From the NCBI GenBank assembly GCA_002307095.1, contig DBTO01000046.1:1-24493 (forward strand): DNA of 24,493 nt. The letters are read 5' to 3'. The notes beneath the pieces were generated by a model that did not search any database, was not told where the DNA came from, and worked only from the letters and a program-made list of their open reading frames with translations. This DNA is from Sulfurospirillum sp. UBA1314 (GTDB lineage: Bacteria > Campylobacterota > Campylobacteria > Campylobacterales > Sulfurospirillaceae). Both the position numbers and the translations under genes were made by a program. Below, piece by piece: positions 15,114-21,778 of this stretch (the first letter of the stretch is position 1; each line of letters begins with the position of its first letter).

Positions 15114-15800
15114 ATGGAGCTTTGGATTGAAAAATTAAAAACATTGCGACTGCTTTATGCTGAAGATGAAGAGGGCATTCGAAAACCTATGGCGAACACG
15201 CTCTCGTATTATCTCAAAGAGGTGCTTGAAGCGCGTGATGGCGAAGAGGCACTTGATATTTACTACGAACAACGCCCCGACATCATTCTAACCGATCTTC
15301 GCATGCCTAAAAAAGACGGGCTTTTTATGGTCAAAGAGATCAGGAAGAGCGACAAAAAAACCCCGATTGTCATGATTACCGCGCATACGGATAAAGAGTA
15401 TCTGCTCAGTGCGATTGAGCTAAAAATCGAAAAATACCTGATCAAGCCTGTTGCTTTGGACGAACTTTTAAGTGCTTTGAAACTTTGCATCGAAGAGATC
15501 GAGTCAGGTCGCGCCCTTTTTCTTGAGTGTAAAAATTGCAAATTTGACTTTAATACAAGGCGCATTGTCCATAGCGACGGTAGTGAAGTTGAACTGACCC
15601 ATAAAGAGGCTGATTTTTTAGAACTCTTGCTTCGCAAAAAAGGGATGGTGGTGAGTTACGAAGAGATTGAGATGAATGTCTGGAAAGAAGAGTACATGAG
15701 TATCGCAGCACTTCGCACCTTGGTAAAATCCTTGCGTAAAAAGCTTCCAAACAGTTCCATTAAAAACCACTCCCAATCAGGATACAGTTTTGAGGTTTAG
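15114..15800 (+). CDS. OmpR/PhoB-family response regulator
   Basis: A DNA-binding response regulator, 228 residues. The receiver domain (about 9-120) has the acidic pocket E17-D18, phosphoacceptor Asp61 (LTDLRMPKKDG), Thr89 and Lys111 (IKP). The C-terminal winged helix of the Trans_reg_C type spans about 135-226 and ends GYSFEV. ATG 15114 is preferred because AGAGG (15101-15105) is 8 bases away; an in-frame GTG at 15108 would be only 2 bases from it. The gene overlaps the next one by 11 bases, and its cognate kinase is two genes downstream. Its likely target is the adjacent reductase operon or its own promoter; this is inferred from context. Confidence 0.92.
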   Translation: MELWIEKLKTLRLLYAEDEEGIRKPMANTLSYYLKEVLEARDGEEALDIYYEQRPDIILTDLRMPKKDGLFMVKEIRKSDKKTPIVMITAHTDKEYLLSAIELKIEKYLIKPVALDELLSALKLCIEEIESGRALFLECKNCKFDFNTRRIVHSDGSEVELTHKEADFLELLLRKKGMVVSYEEIEMNVWKEEYMSIAALRTLVKSLRKKLPNSSIKNHSQSGYSFEV

Positions 15801-17388
15801 CCCTCTTTTGTTGTTACTATTGTCGCTTCTGTATGGAGCTCTTTTGGCAGAAGAAGAGGTCTTTTACCATGAAGATTCAAGCCAACAACGTGTTTTACAT
15901 GTAAGAGATCCACGCTCGCACATTAAGGTCTTTTTGCCCTCTATGCCGTACAATTATGTCTCACGTTTGGTCAATGAAGGCTTGGTTAGACTAGCCGAAA
16001 ACGACCAAGGTTGGGAGTACGCCTTAGCCATCAAAAGTACCAAACTTTCACCGCTTTTGTATGAATTTGAGCTGCGTCAAGGCGTGCGTTTTCAAGATGG
16101 AACCGCGTTTAATGCCGACTCGATTCTGCACAATTTTAGCTACTTTTTAAAACAGCCTTTTAACTATACCAACATTCATCACTCTCTTAAAAGCATTGAA
16201 AAAGTCTCGGAGTACACCATTCGTTTGCATCTCTCTCAGCCGTATGGAATGCTGTATCGCGATCTTGCGCGCATTTACATCTACTCCGAGGACTATTTAA
16301 ACACCTTTGGTTGGGGCGGTGCGGAGACGGGTGCAAATATCAAGGCTTCAGGGCCGTATGGTTTGGGACCTTATATTTTGGTTGAAGGAATGATTACGGG
16401 GCGAAAACAGACCCCCAAAGCGGTTCTCAAAGCCAATCCTTATTATTGGGAGAGCGAATATCCTTCTATTGAAACGATTACCTTTTATACCGAGCTTGAG
16501 ACACAAGAAGCGCTTGAATTAGCACTTTTCAGTGATGGTGGGCTCGATTTTATGCAAATCCCTTTCAATAAAAAAATCGAAACGATGCTCTCACCCTACG
16601 CCAAATTGGTCACAATGCCCTCAACGCATAATTTTACGATCTATTTTAATCTGCTTAAACATACCTCTCCGATTGCGCGTAAAGAGGTACGCCAAGCGCT
16701 CAATTGCGCCCTCAATCAGCAAAGTTTGCTCGATTTTACCTACAAAAAAGAGGGTAGGCTCAATCCAGCGGCACTCGCTGAGAATGGATGTCCGCTTGAT
16801 TCCACGGCGGTTAAACGCATTTTAAACGGGCTTGAACTCAATGTTGCCACACAAGATTCTCTTCTGTTTTTATGGAAAGGAATTGAGTACCAACTCTCGA
16901 TGTATGGGGTGAAGTTTCACTACACGATCACGACGAGTGAAAAAGAGATTTACGACTTGACGCAAAAAAATCATAAAAATACGCAAGCGTGGGATCTTTT
17001 GATTCAAAATACCCAAGATTGGTACGGGAAGCATCCGTGGCCCATTTTCATTCGTTATCAAGAGAACAATCCGTGGAGTTTTGTGCACCATGACGCACTA
17101 ATGGAAGGGTATATTGAGCAATTTTTTAGCATCGATCAAGAAGATCCACGCTTTGATATACTTACCCAAAAGATCCAAGATCGCGCCAAAGAGGAGGCGT
17201 ATATGCTGTTTGTCCCAATTCCCAATGCCGTTTTTGCGATGAATAAAGAGCTGGTTTTTGAACCACTTGGCATTGGCATGCAACCGTTTTGGAAAGCGAA
17301 GATTACCGATCAACACTGGTCCATTCGCGGCGATAAGCCTTATCCTTTGGAACTTCAAAATCCTCTTTTACCCAAGAGACTCCCATGA
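15790..17388 (+). CDS. Periplasmic SBP_bac_5 (DppA/NikA/OppA-like) binding protein
   Basis: A secreted solute-binding protein of the family that binds peptides, nickel complexes or haem. The 532-residue protein has a signal peptide (cleavage after about Ala20) and typical family blocks: the N-terminal EGLVRLAENDQGWEYALA, the stretch FELRQGVRFQDGTAFNADS, and the ARKEVRQALNCALNQQSLLD helix region. The start is TTG at 15790, with AGGA (15779-15782) 7 bases before; it overlaps the response regulator by 11 bases. It overlaps the histidine kinase by 4 (ATGA). No permease or ATPase genes are present, so it probably serves as a sensor component for the kinase, not an uptake protein. Ligand unknown. 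The palindrome at 15894 is read as Leu-His-Val-Arg just after the signal peptide. Confidence 0.88.
   Translation: MRFSPLLLLLLSLLYGALLAEEEVFYHEDSSQQRVLHVRDPRSHIKVFLPSMPYNYVSRLVNEGLVRLAENDQGWEYALAIKSTKLSPLLYEFELRQGVRFQDGTAFNADSILHNFSYFLKQPFNYTNIHHSLKSIEKVSEYTIRLHLSQPYGMLYRDLARIYIYSEDYLNTFGWGGAETGANIKASGPYGLGPYILVEGMITGRKQTPKAVLKANPYYWESEYPSIETITFYTELETQEALELALFSDGGLDFMQIPFNKKIETMLSPYAKLVTMPSTHNFTIYFNLLKHTSPIARKEVRQALNCALNQQSLLDFTYKKEGRLNPAALAENGCPLDSTAVKRILNGLELNVATQDSLLFLWKGIEYQLSMYGVKFHYTITTSEKEIYDLTQKNHKNTQAWDLLIQNTQDWYGKHPWPIFIRYQENNPWSFVHHDALMEGYIEQFFSIDQEDPRFDILTQKIQDRAKEEAYMLFVPIPNAVFAMNKELVFEPLGIGMQPFWKAKITDQHWSIRGDKPYPLELQNPLLPKRLP
15894..15904. repeat. TTTACATGTAA palindrome, copy 11 (in SBP gene)
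   Basis: Core TTACATGTAA at 15895-15904, 11 of 12 to the long form. Read as Leu-His-Val at about residues 36-38. Confidence 0.9.
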
Positions 17389-19061
17389 AAATTCCTATTA
17401 AATATAAACTGTTTTTACTGTTTAGTTTCTCGTTTATCGGGGTGTTTATTCTTGCGGAGCGTTCGTTTAAACTCTCTCAGGAAAATATCAGCAATGCCAC
17501 AACGATCTTTGAAAACTCGCGTAGCACACAGCATTTGCAAGAGAACTACATCGAACCCACCAACGTTTTGCGCGAGATGAGCCTCTCTTTGGTGATGTCA
17601 CCCAATGAGGATTATCGTAAAACGATTGAGATTGACATTATGAAGCAACGTGCGCGGTTGGAAGAGAATTTTCTCAAACTGGATGCGCAAACGTATGATT
17701 TTTGGAAAGCGTATGCCAACAGTGTAAAAAAGACATGTGACTACCTTGAAGCCCACTTTGAAGAGGGTGCATTTGTGTACGTCAATTCGACCGAGAGAGA
17801 CTATTATTACGCACTTTTAAACCGTCTTAAAGCGCTTCAACATGACGCTGTATACCAAGCAGAACAGAATTTTGAGGACATTCAAACCAGTGCGCATGCG
17901 CTCAAATATGAACTTGCCATACTGGTGGTTGTCCTCTCCACCTTAGGGTTTCTTGTAGGTTATCTGTTCTCCAGCCACATCGTCTCTTCGATTTTGACAT
18001 TGCAAGAGGGACTTAAAGAGTTTTTTGGCTATTTGGAGACCAAAACGATTCAGCCCAAACCCATTGAGCTTAAGAGTCGTGATGAGCTTGAAGAGATGTC
18101 AAAATTGCTCAATCGCAGTATTGCCAAGGCTTCTGCCAACATTGAACAGGATATTCTTTTCATTGAAGATGCGATCAGTGTGGTCAATGATCTGAAACTG
18201 GGAAAACTCTCCTCGCGCCTTCATTCAAGTGCGCAAGCTCAGGAGTTGCAACTGCTCAAAAACGTTATCAACGCGATGATCGACAATCTAGAATCCAAAA
18301 TCAATGAAGAGATTGTCAAGCGCAGTGAGCAAGAAAAACTGTTGATTCAGCAGAGTAAATTGGCAAGTATGGGTGAAATGATCGGCAATATTGCACACCA
18401 ATGGAGACAACCCCTTGGCGAGATCAGCGCACTTTTGATTAACATTCAAGTAAAGCAAGAGTTCAACGATCTGGATGAGCGCTATTTGCTCTCATCCATT
18501 CAGCAGTGCATCAAAATCAACGCCTTTATGTCAGGAACCATCAGCGATTTTCAAAACTTTTTTAAACCTTCCAAAGAGAAAGAGGTTTTTGAAATTTCTG
18601 AAGCATGCGAGCGAGCCATTGCTATTTTGCAGGCTTCCCTTAAGTACCATGGCATCGAATTTTCCTTTGATATTTCCGAAAAAATGGAGGTGCTTGGTTA
18701 TCCCAATGAGTTCGCTCAAGCGCTTTTAAACATTCTCTCCAATGCCAAAGACGTCCTAAGTGAGCGTGAGACTATCAATCCATTTATTCGGCTGTACTTG
18801 AAAAAAGGGTACAAATACATTTTGATTGTGATTGAAGATAACGGTGGAGGCATCGCAAGCGAGCATATGGAACGCATTTTTGAGCCGTACTTTACGACCA
18901 AGTATGCAAAGCAAGGTACGGGTATCGGACTGTACATGACGAAGATGATTATTGAAAATAACATGGGTGGCATTATTACTGTTAAAAATACGGAAATTGG
19001 GGCGCTTTTTACGATTAAACTCCCCAGTGTTTCAGAGCTAAACGGGGAGATTTCGTCGTAA
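17385..19061 (+). CDS. Membrane sensor histidine kinase
   Basis: The 558-residue kinase has TM1 (about 9-25), a periplasmic, largely helical sensor (26-175), TM2 (176-195) and a cytoplasmic helical linker with HAMP-like character. It continues with a coiled coil, then the H-box with phosphoacceptor His338 (GNIAHQWRQPLGE) and the catalytic domain: N-box SNAKDVL, G1 DNGGGI, F-box FEPYFTTK and G2 GTGIGL. No receiver or Hpt domain is fused. It overlaps the SBP gene by ATGA and is the last gene of the trio. The periplasmic region is the likely docking site for the SBP_bac_5 protein, by analogy with the TorT-TorS pair, though the binding-protein family differs. Confidence 0.92.
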   Translation: MKIPIKYKLFLLFSFSFIGVFILAERSFKLSQENISNATTIFENSRSTQHLQENYIEPTNVLREMSLSLVMSPNEDYRKTIEIDIMKQRARLEENFLKLDAQTYDFWKAYANSVKKTCDYLEAHFEEGAFVYVNSTERDYYYALLNRLKALQHDAVYQAEQNFEDIQTSAHALKYELAILVVVLSTLGFLVGYLFSSHIVSSILTLQEGLKEFFGYLETKTIQPKPIELKSRDELEEMSKLLNRSIAKASANIEQDILFIEDAISVVNDLKLGKLSSRLHSSAQAQELQLLKNVINAMIDNLESKINEEIVKRSEQEKLLIQQSKLASMGEMIGNIAHQWRQPLGEISALLINIQVKQEFNDLDERYLLSSIQQCIKINAFMSGTISDFQNFFKPSKEKEVFEISEACERAIAILQASLKYHGIEFSFDISEKMEVLGYPNEFAQALLNILSNAKDVLSERETINPFIRLYLKKGYKYILIVIEDNGGGIASEHMERIFEPYFTTKYAKQGTGIGLYMTKMIIENNMGGIITVKNTEIGALFTIKLPSVSELNGEISS

Positions 19062-19068
19062 AAAAAGG

Positions 19069-19101
19069 TTTACATGTAAGACAAAAATTCTTACATGTAA
19101 A
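19069..19101. terminator. Bidirectional terminator built from two TTACATGTAA palindromes, copies 12 and 13
   Basis: TTTACATGTAAGA (19069-19081) and TCTTACATGTAAA (19089-19101) form a perfect 13-bp stem with a 7-base loop, CAAAAAT. It lies in the 46-base gap between the convergent kinase and CetA-like genes. On the minus strand the stem is followed by CC and a run of seven T, a good intrinsic terminator for cetA; on the plus strand TTTT follows after a short gap. Confidence 0.8.
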
Positions 19102-19107
19102 GCTGTT

Positions 19108-20559
19108 TTAGCGGTGCGCGTTTTTTTCTGCAACCATCTCGTCGAGGGTTTTAAAGAGTACATTGCTCTCTTTTTCGACTTCTTTAAAGTAGTGAACAAT
19201 CTGCTCTTTCTCATCCAAAAGATTCGATGAGGTTGCCCGAATAAGTTTCGCCACTTCCAAGACATGCGTATGGAAATTTTGATGCGGACTCTTCAGCGCT
19301 TTAAAGCTTGGCGTATCGCCAAAAATCTTCTCCCCATCGTGATGGTACCATTCGCCCAAACTACAGGTTTCATGGGTTTGAAAGGTCGCGTTTTTATCGT
19401 TGACATACACCGCGCTGTACGCATTGGACTTAAAGATCGCGTGGTTCATCTTAGCAAGGGTGATAAAAATGGTCTGCTGGATGGTGTTAATGTTCATCGA
19501 GGTGGTGTTGGAGTGCTCGATAAGGCTGTTAAAGGTAAGGCTTAGGTTATCCAGCGTTTTGGTGGAGGCATCGGCATTTTCTTTCATCGCATCAGCATTG
19601 GTTTCCAGCCCTGCGGTCTCTTGTTGTAGCATCTTGATCGATACCGCGATCTCTGCGGTTGCTTTTTGTGTGGTTTCAGCGAGCTTTCGCACTTCATCGG
19701 CAACAACAGCAAAGCCACGACCGTGTTCTCCTGCGCGTGCTGCTTCAATCGCGGCATTGAGTGCGAGCAGGTTGGTTTTATCGGCGATATCATTGATCAT
19801 ATCGACCACATTGCTGATGTCACGGGTTCGCTGTGCCAGCACCCCAATACTCTGCTCATTTTGGTTCACAAACTCGACCAATGAGGTGATTTTTGCAATG
19901 GTATCACGTAGATTTTGGTAGCTTCCTTTGGTCTCATCCGCGTAAATCTCGCCATCGTGCGCAATGTCTTTGAGGCGTTCAACAATGGTTGTCAAATTGG
20001 ATTGGACGGTAGAAAAATCATTTGAGGCACTGCTGATTTGCGCTAGTTCCGCATTGAGCGTGTTGCGTGCGATAAATTCGTGCGTTTGCTGCATCGCATG
20101 GACCGATTGATTGACCATATTGGTCTGTTCTTTAAACTCGCCGTGCATCCCTTTTTGGAGAATTTTACGGCTAAAATCCTCTTTGGATGCTGCTAAAATG
20201 GTCGATTTGATCTCTTTGGTGACGAGCTCGAAATTGTCTAAAAGAGAGTTCATATTGGAGCAAAGCAGTTTGAGTTCACCACCATCCTTGACATCGACAA
20301 TGCGTCCATGCAGATTACCGTGTTCGCTCTCTTTGACAATATCCGCAAGGGCGTGAATCGTTTTTTGCACTTTACGGATGTTCATAAACATAAACCAGCC
20401 GAGCGCAAAATTGCTGAAGTTGAGGATTTGAATCCAGTGCAAACCGTTAAATGTGACTTCTAAACAAAAAGCAACAAAGAAAATAACCAGCGAAATAAGG
20501 TTGGCATCTTGAACTTTGGCAAGAGACGATCTATTCATACGAGAGAATGAAGGCATCAT
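19108..20559 (-). CDS. cetA: CetA-like energy-taxis chemoreceptor with C-terminal CZB domain
   Basis: A methyl-accepting chemotaxis protein without a periplasmic sensor. The 483-residue protein has a hairpin of two hydrophobic segments (about 23-62) near the N-terminus, a HAMP-like linker, and an MA signalling domain. The highly conserved tip reads DKTNLLALNAAIEAARAGEH, then GRGFAVVADEVRKLAE. After it is a chemoreceptor zinc-binding (CZB) domain with likely ligands His373, Cys399 (CSLGEW), His426 and His430 (HQNFH). ATG 20557-20559 has AAAGG 6 bases upstream; the gene overlaps cetB by 29 bases. The pair matches the split Aer system CetA/CetB of Campylobacter, here in cetB-cetA order. Zinc binding is inferred from the motif. 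Confidence 0.88.
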   Translation of the reverse strand: MMPSFSRMNRSSLAKVQDANLISLVIFFVAFCLEVTFNGLHWIQILNFSNFALGWFMFMNIRKVQKTIHALADIVKESEHGNLHGRIVDVKDGGELKLLCSNMNSLLDNFELVTKEIKSTILAASKEDFSRKILQKGMHGEFKEQTNMVNQSVHAMQQTHEFIARNTLNAELAQISSASNDFSTVQSNLTTIVERLKDIAHDGEIYADETKGSYQNLRDTIAKITSLVEFVNQNEQSIGVLAQRTRDISNVVDMINDIADKTNLLALNAAIEAARAGEHGRGFAVVADEVRKLAETTQKATAEIAVSIKMLQQETAGLETNADAMKENADASTKTLDNLSLTFNSLIEHSNTTSMNINTIQQTIFITLAKMNHAIFKSNAYSAVYVNDKNATFQTHETCSLGEWYHHDGEKIFGDTPSFKALKSPHQNFHTHVLEVAKLIRATSSNLLDEKEQIVHYFKEVEKESNVLFKTLDEMVAEKNAHR

Positions 20560-21037
20560 AGCTGACCTTTAATTGAGATAGCGTGTTTTCTAAAATAGCA
20601 GTGGACGCGCTGATACCACCTTGTTTTTCAGCGTTGATCATTTTTTGATAGAGCGGTTCAATGACCGCAATCCCTTTGAGGCTTGGAGCGCGACGAACCG
20701 AGTGGTAGCCGATGACGCGATTGGTTTTGGTATCGATCATAGGCGTTATATAGGCATGAACCCAGTAGTAAAAATTGTTTTTGGTACGGTTTTTCACATA
20801 GGCAAAAATTTCATTGCCAGCTTGAACACGATCCCATAAAAGTTTAAAAATGGCTTTTGGCATATCTGGATGACGTAAAATATTGTGGTGAATATTTAAA
20901 AGTTCTTGTTCTTTATAGCCTGATATCTCGATAAAAAGATCATTTGCATAGGTAATTTTACCTTTGAGATCGGTTTTGGAAACGATAAAAAGATTTTCGT
21001 CAAAACGAAGCTCATCGCCTTTTTGTGTAATAGACAT
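20531..21037 (-). CDS. cetB: CetB-like PAS-domain energy-taxis sensor
   Basis: A cytoplasmic PAS protein resembling the sensor half of Aer, which binds FAD and reads redox or electron-transport state. The 168-residue protein has SKTDLKGKITYANDLFIEIS, then HNILRHPDMP, and FYYWVHAYITPM, all strongly Aer-like. ATG 21035-21037 has AGAAGGAG 8 bases upstream; an in-frame GTG three codons earlier would sit directly on that site. Its end overlaps cetA by 29 bases, so both are made together and probably form one receptor complex signalling to CheA. FAD binding is known for family members, not shown here. A candidate -10 TATACT lies upstream. Confidence 0.88.
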   Translation of the reverse strand: MSITQKGDELRFDENLFIVSKTDLKGKITYANDLFIEISGYKEQELLNIHHNILRHPDMPKAIFKLLWDRVQAGNEIFAYVKNRTKNNFYYWVHAYITPMIDTKTNRVIGYHSVRRAPSLKGIAVIEPLYQKMINAEKQGGISASTAILENTLSQLKVSYDAFILSYE

Positions 21038-21068
21038 GGCGGGCACTCCTTCTAAAATTTAAGCGTTT

Positions 21069-21074
21069 AGTATA
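21069..21074 (-). promoter_or_regulatory. -10 box for cetBA
   Basis: TATACT on the minus strand in a CGTTATACTAAA context, about 32 bases before the cetB start. No clear -35 box. No FliA-type (GCCGATAA-like) box is recognised in this gap. Confidence 0.5.
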
Positions 21075-21168
21075 ACGAAATAAATCGTTTCTACGTCACT
21101 CCTTAATATGCAATAAACATTCCTAATCACGATCTATTACCTTTGGTAGCGCGATTTCATTTTTTGAG

Positions 21169-21645
21169 TTACTTATCGGTTTTAAAGGTAAAAATGGCCC
21201 CTTGGCTCTGTGTCAGTTGGTTTAAAATCACATTGGCTTGCCAGATCATATTGCCCATAACACAGGTGGGAAGCATGCCTTCACCCTCATAAATACCTTT
21301 GGCAGTTTGAGTGAGTTTGATGGTGTGCAGTCCCATATTCATATTGGTAGCAAAGAGTTTAATCTCCATACTGGGGAGATCAAGGGCAGAAATTACTTTG
21401 AAATGAAGGGGTTTCATCAGCGGAATACTCTTGGGCTCAATCTCCAAAGAGAGTGCGGTGCCATCGTTTAATACAACTTCGCACGCGTTTACATGTAAAT
21501 CACAGGTGCTCTCAGCGTGCACAAAATGAGTATTGCCGACCCACCATTGATACACGTCGTGCGAATCAATCAAAACATACGCCCCAATACCGAAAACAGC
21601 GATGATCTCTACGATCAGCCACTTCAAAAAACGAGATGAAAACAT
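21169..21645 (-). CDS. Small membrane-anchored periplasmic protein, FixH/YtkA-like
   Basis: The 158-residue protein has one N-terminal membrane segment (about 8-26), then a periplasmic beta-rich domain. The pattern NMNMGLHTIKL, then GIYEGEGMLPTCVMGNMIWQ, resembles FixH/YtkA-like domains, where a Met-rich MxMG motif precedes a glycine-rich strand. The Met, His and Cys residues could bind a metal such as copper, but this is inference. ATG 21643-21645 has AAGGAG upstream. It stands alone, divergent from nuoG, with 131 bases to cetB downstream. The palindrome (21488) is read as Leu-His-Val-Asn in the N-terminal part of the domain. No firm function. Confidence 0.75.
   Translation of the reverse strand: MFSSRFLKWLIVEIIAVFGIGAYVLIDSHDVYQWWVGNTHFVHAESTCDLHVNACEVVLNDGTALSLEIEPKSIPLMKPLHFKVISALDLPSMEIKLFATNMNMGLHTIKLTQTAKGIYEGEGMLPTCVMGNMIWQANVILNQLTQSQGAIFTFKTDK
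21488..21499. repeat. TTTACATGTAAA palindrome, copy 14 (in FixH/YtkA-like gene)
   Basis: Perfect 12-bp palindrome read as Leu-His-Val-Asn on the minus strand. Confidence 0.9.
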
Positions 21646-21739
21646 AAAGTCTCCTTATAAAGAGTGTACGGAGTTTAACATCTCTTGGGTAAATTTTTAG
21701 TAAATTGGACGCGACAGCTATTTTAAAGTTGATGCTCGC

Positions 21740-21745
21740 TAGAAT
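21740..21745 (+). promoter_or_regulatory. Candidate -10 box for nuoG
   Basis: TAGAAT in a GCTAGAATTGG context, 33 bases before the nuoG start. It suggests that nuoG is the first gene of its transcript. The ribosome site is GAGGAT (21764-21769), with a long spacer to ATG 21779. Confidence 0.45.
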
Positions 21746-21778
21746 TGGAATACTTCATCCAACGAGGATAGCAATTTA

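Noticed and set aside
19400..19921. Long open frame antisense to cetA
   Set aside because: It mirrors the strongly conserved signalling domain on the other strand, has no ribosome site and no recognisable domain.
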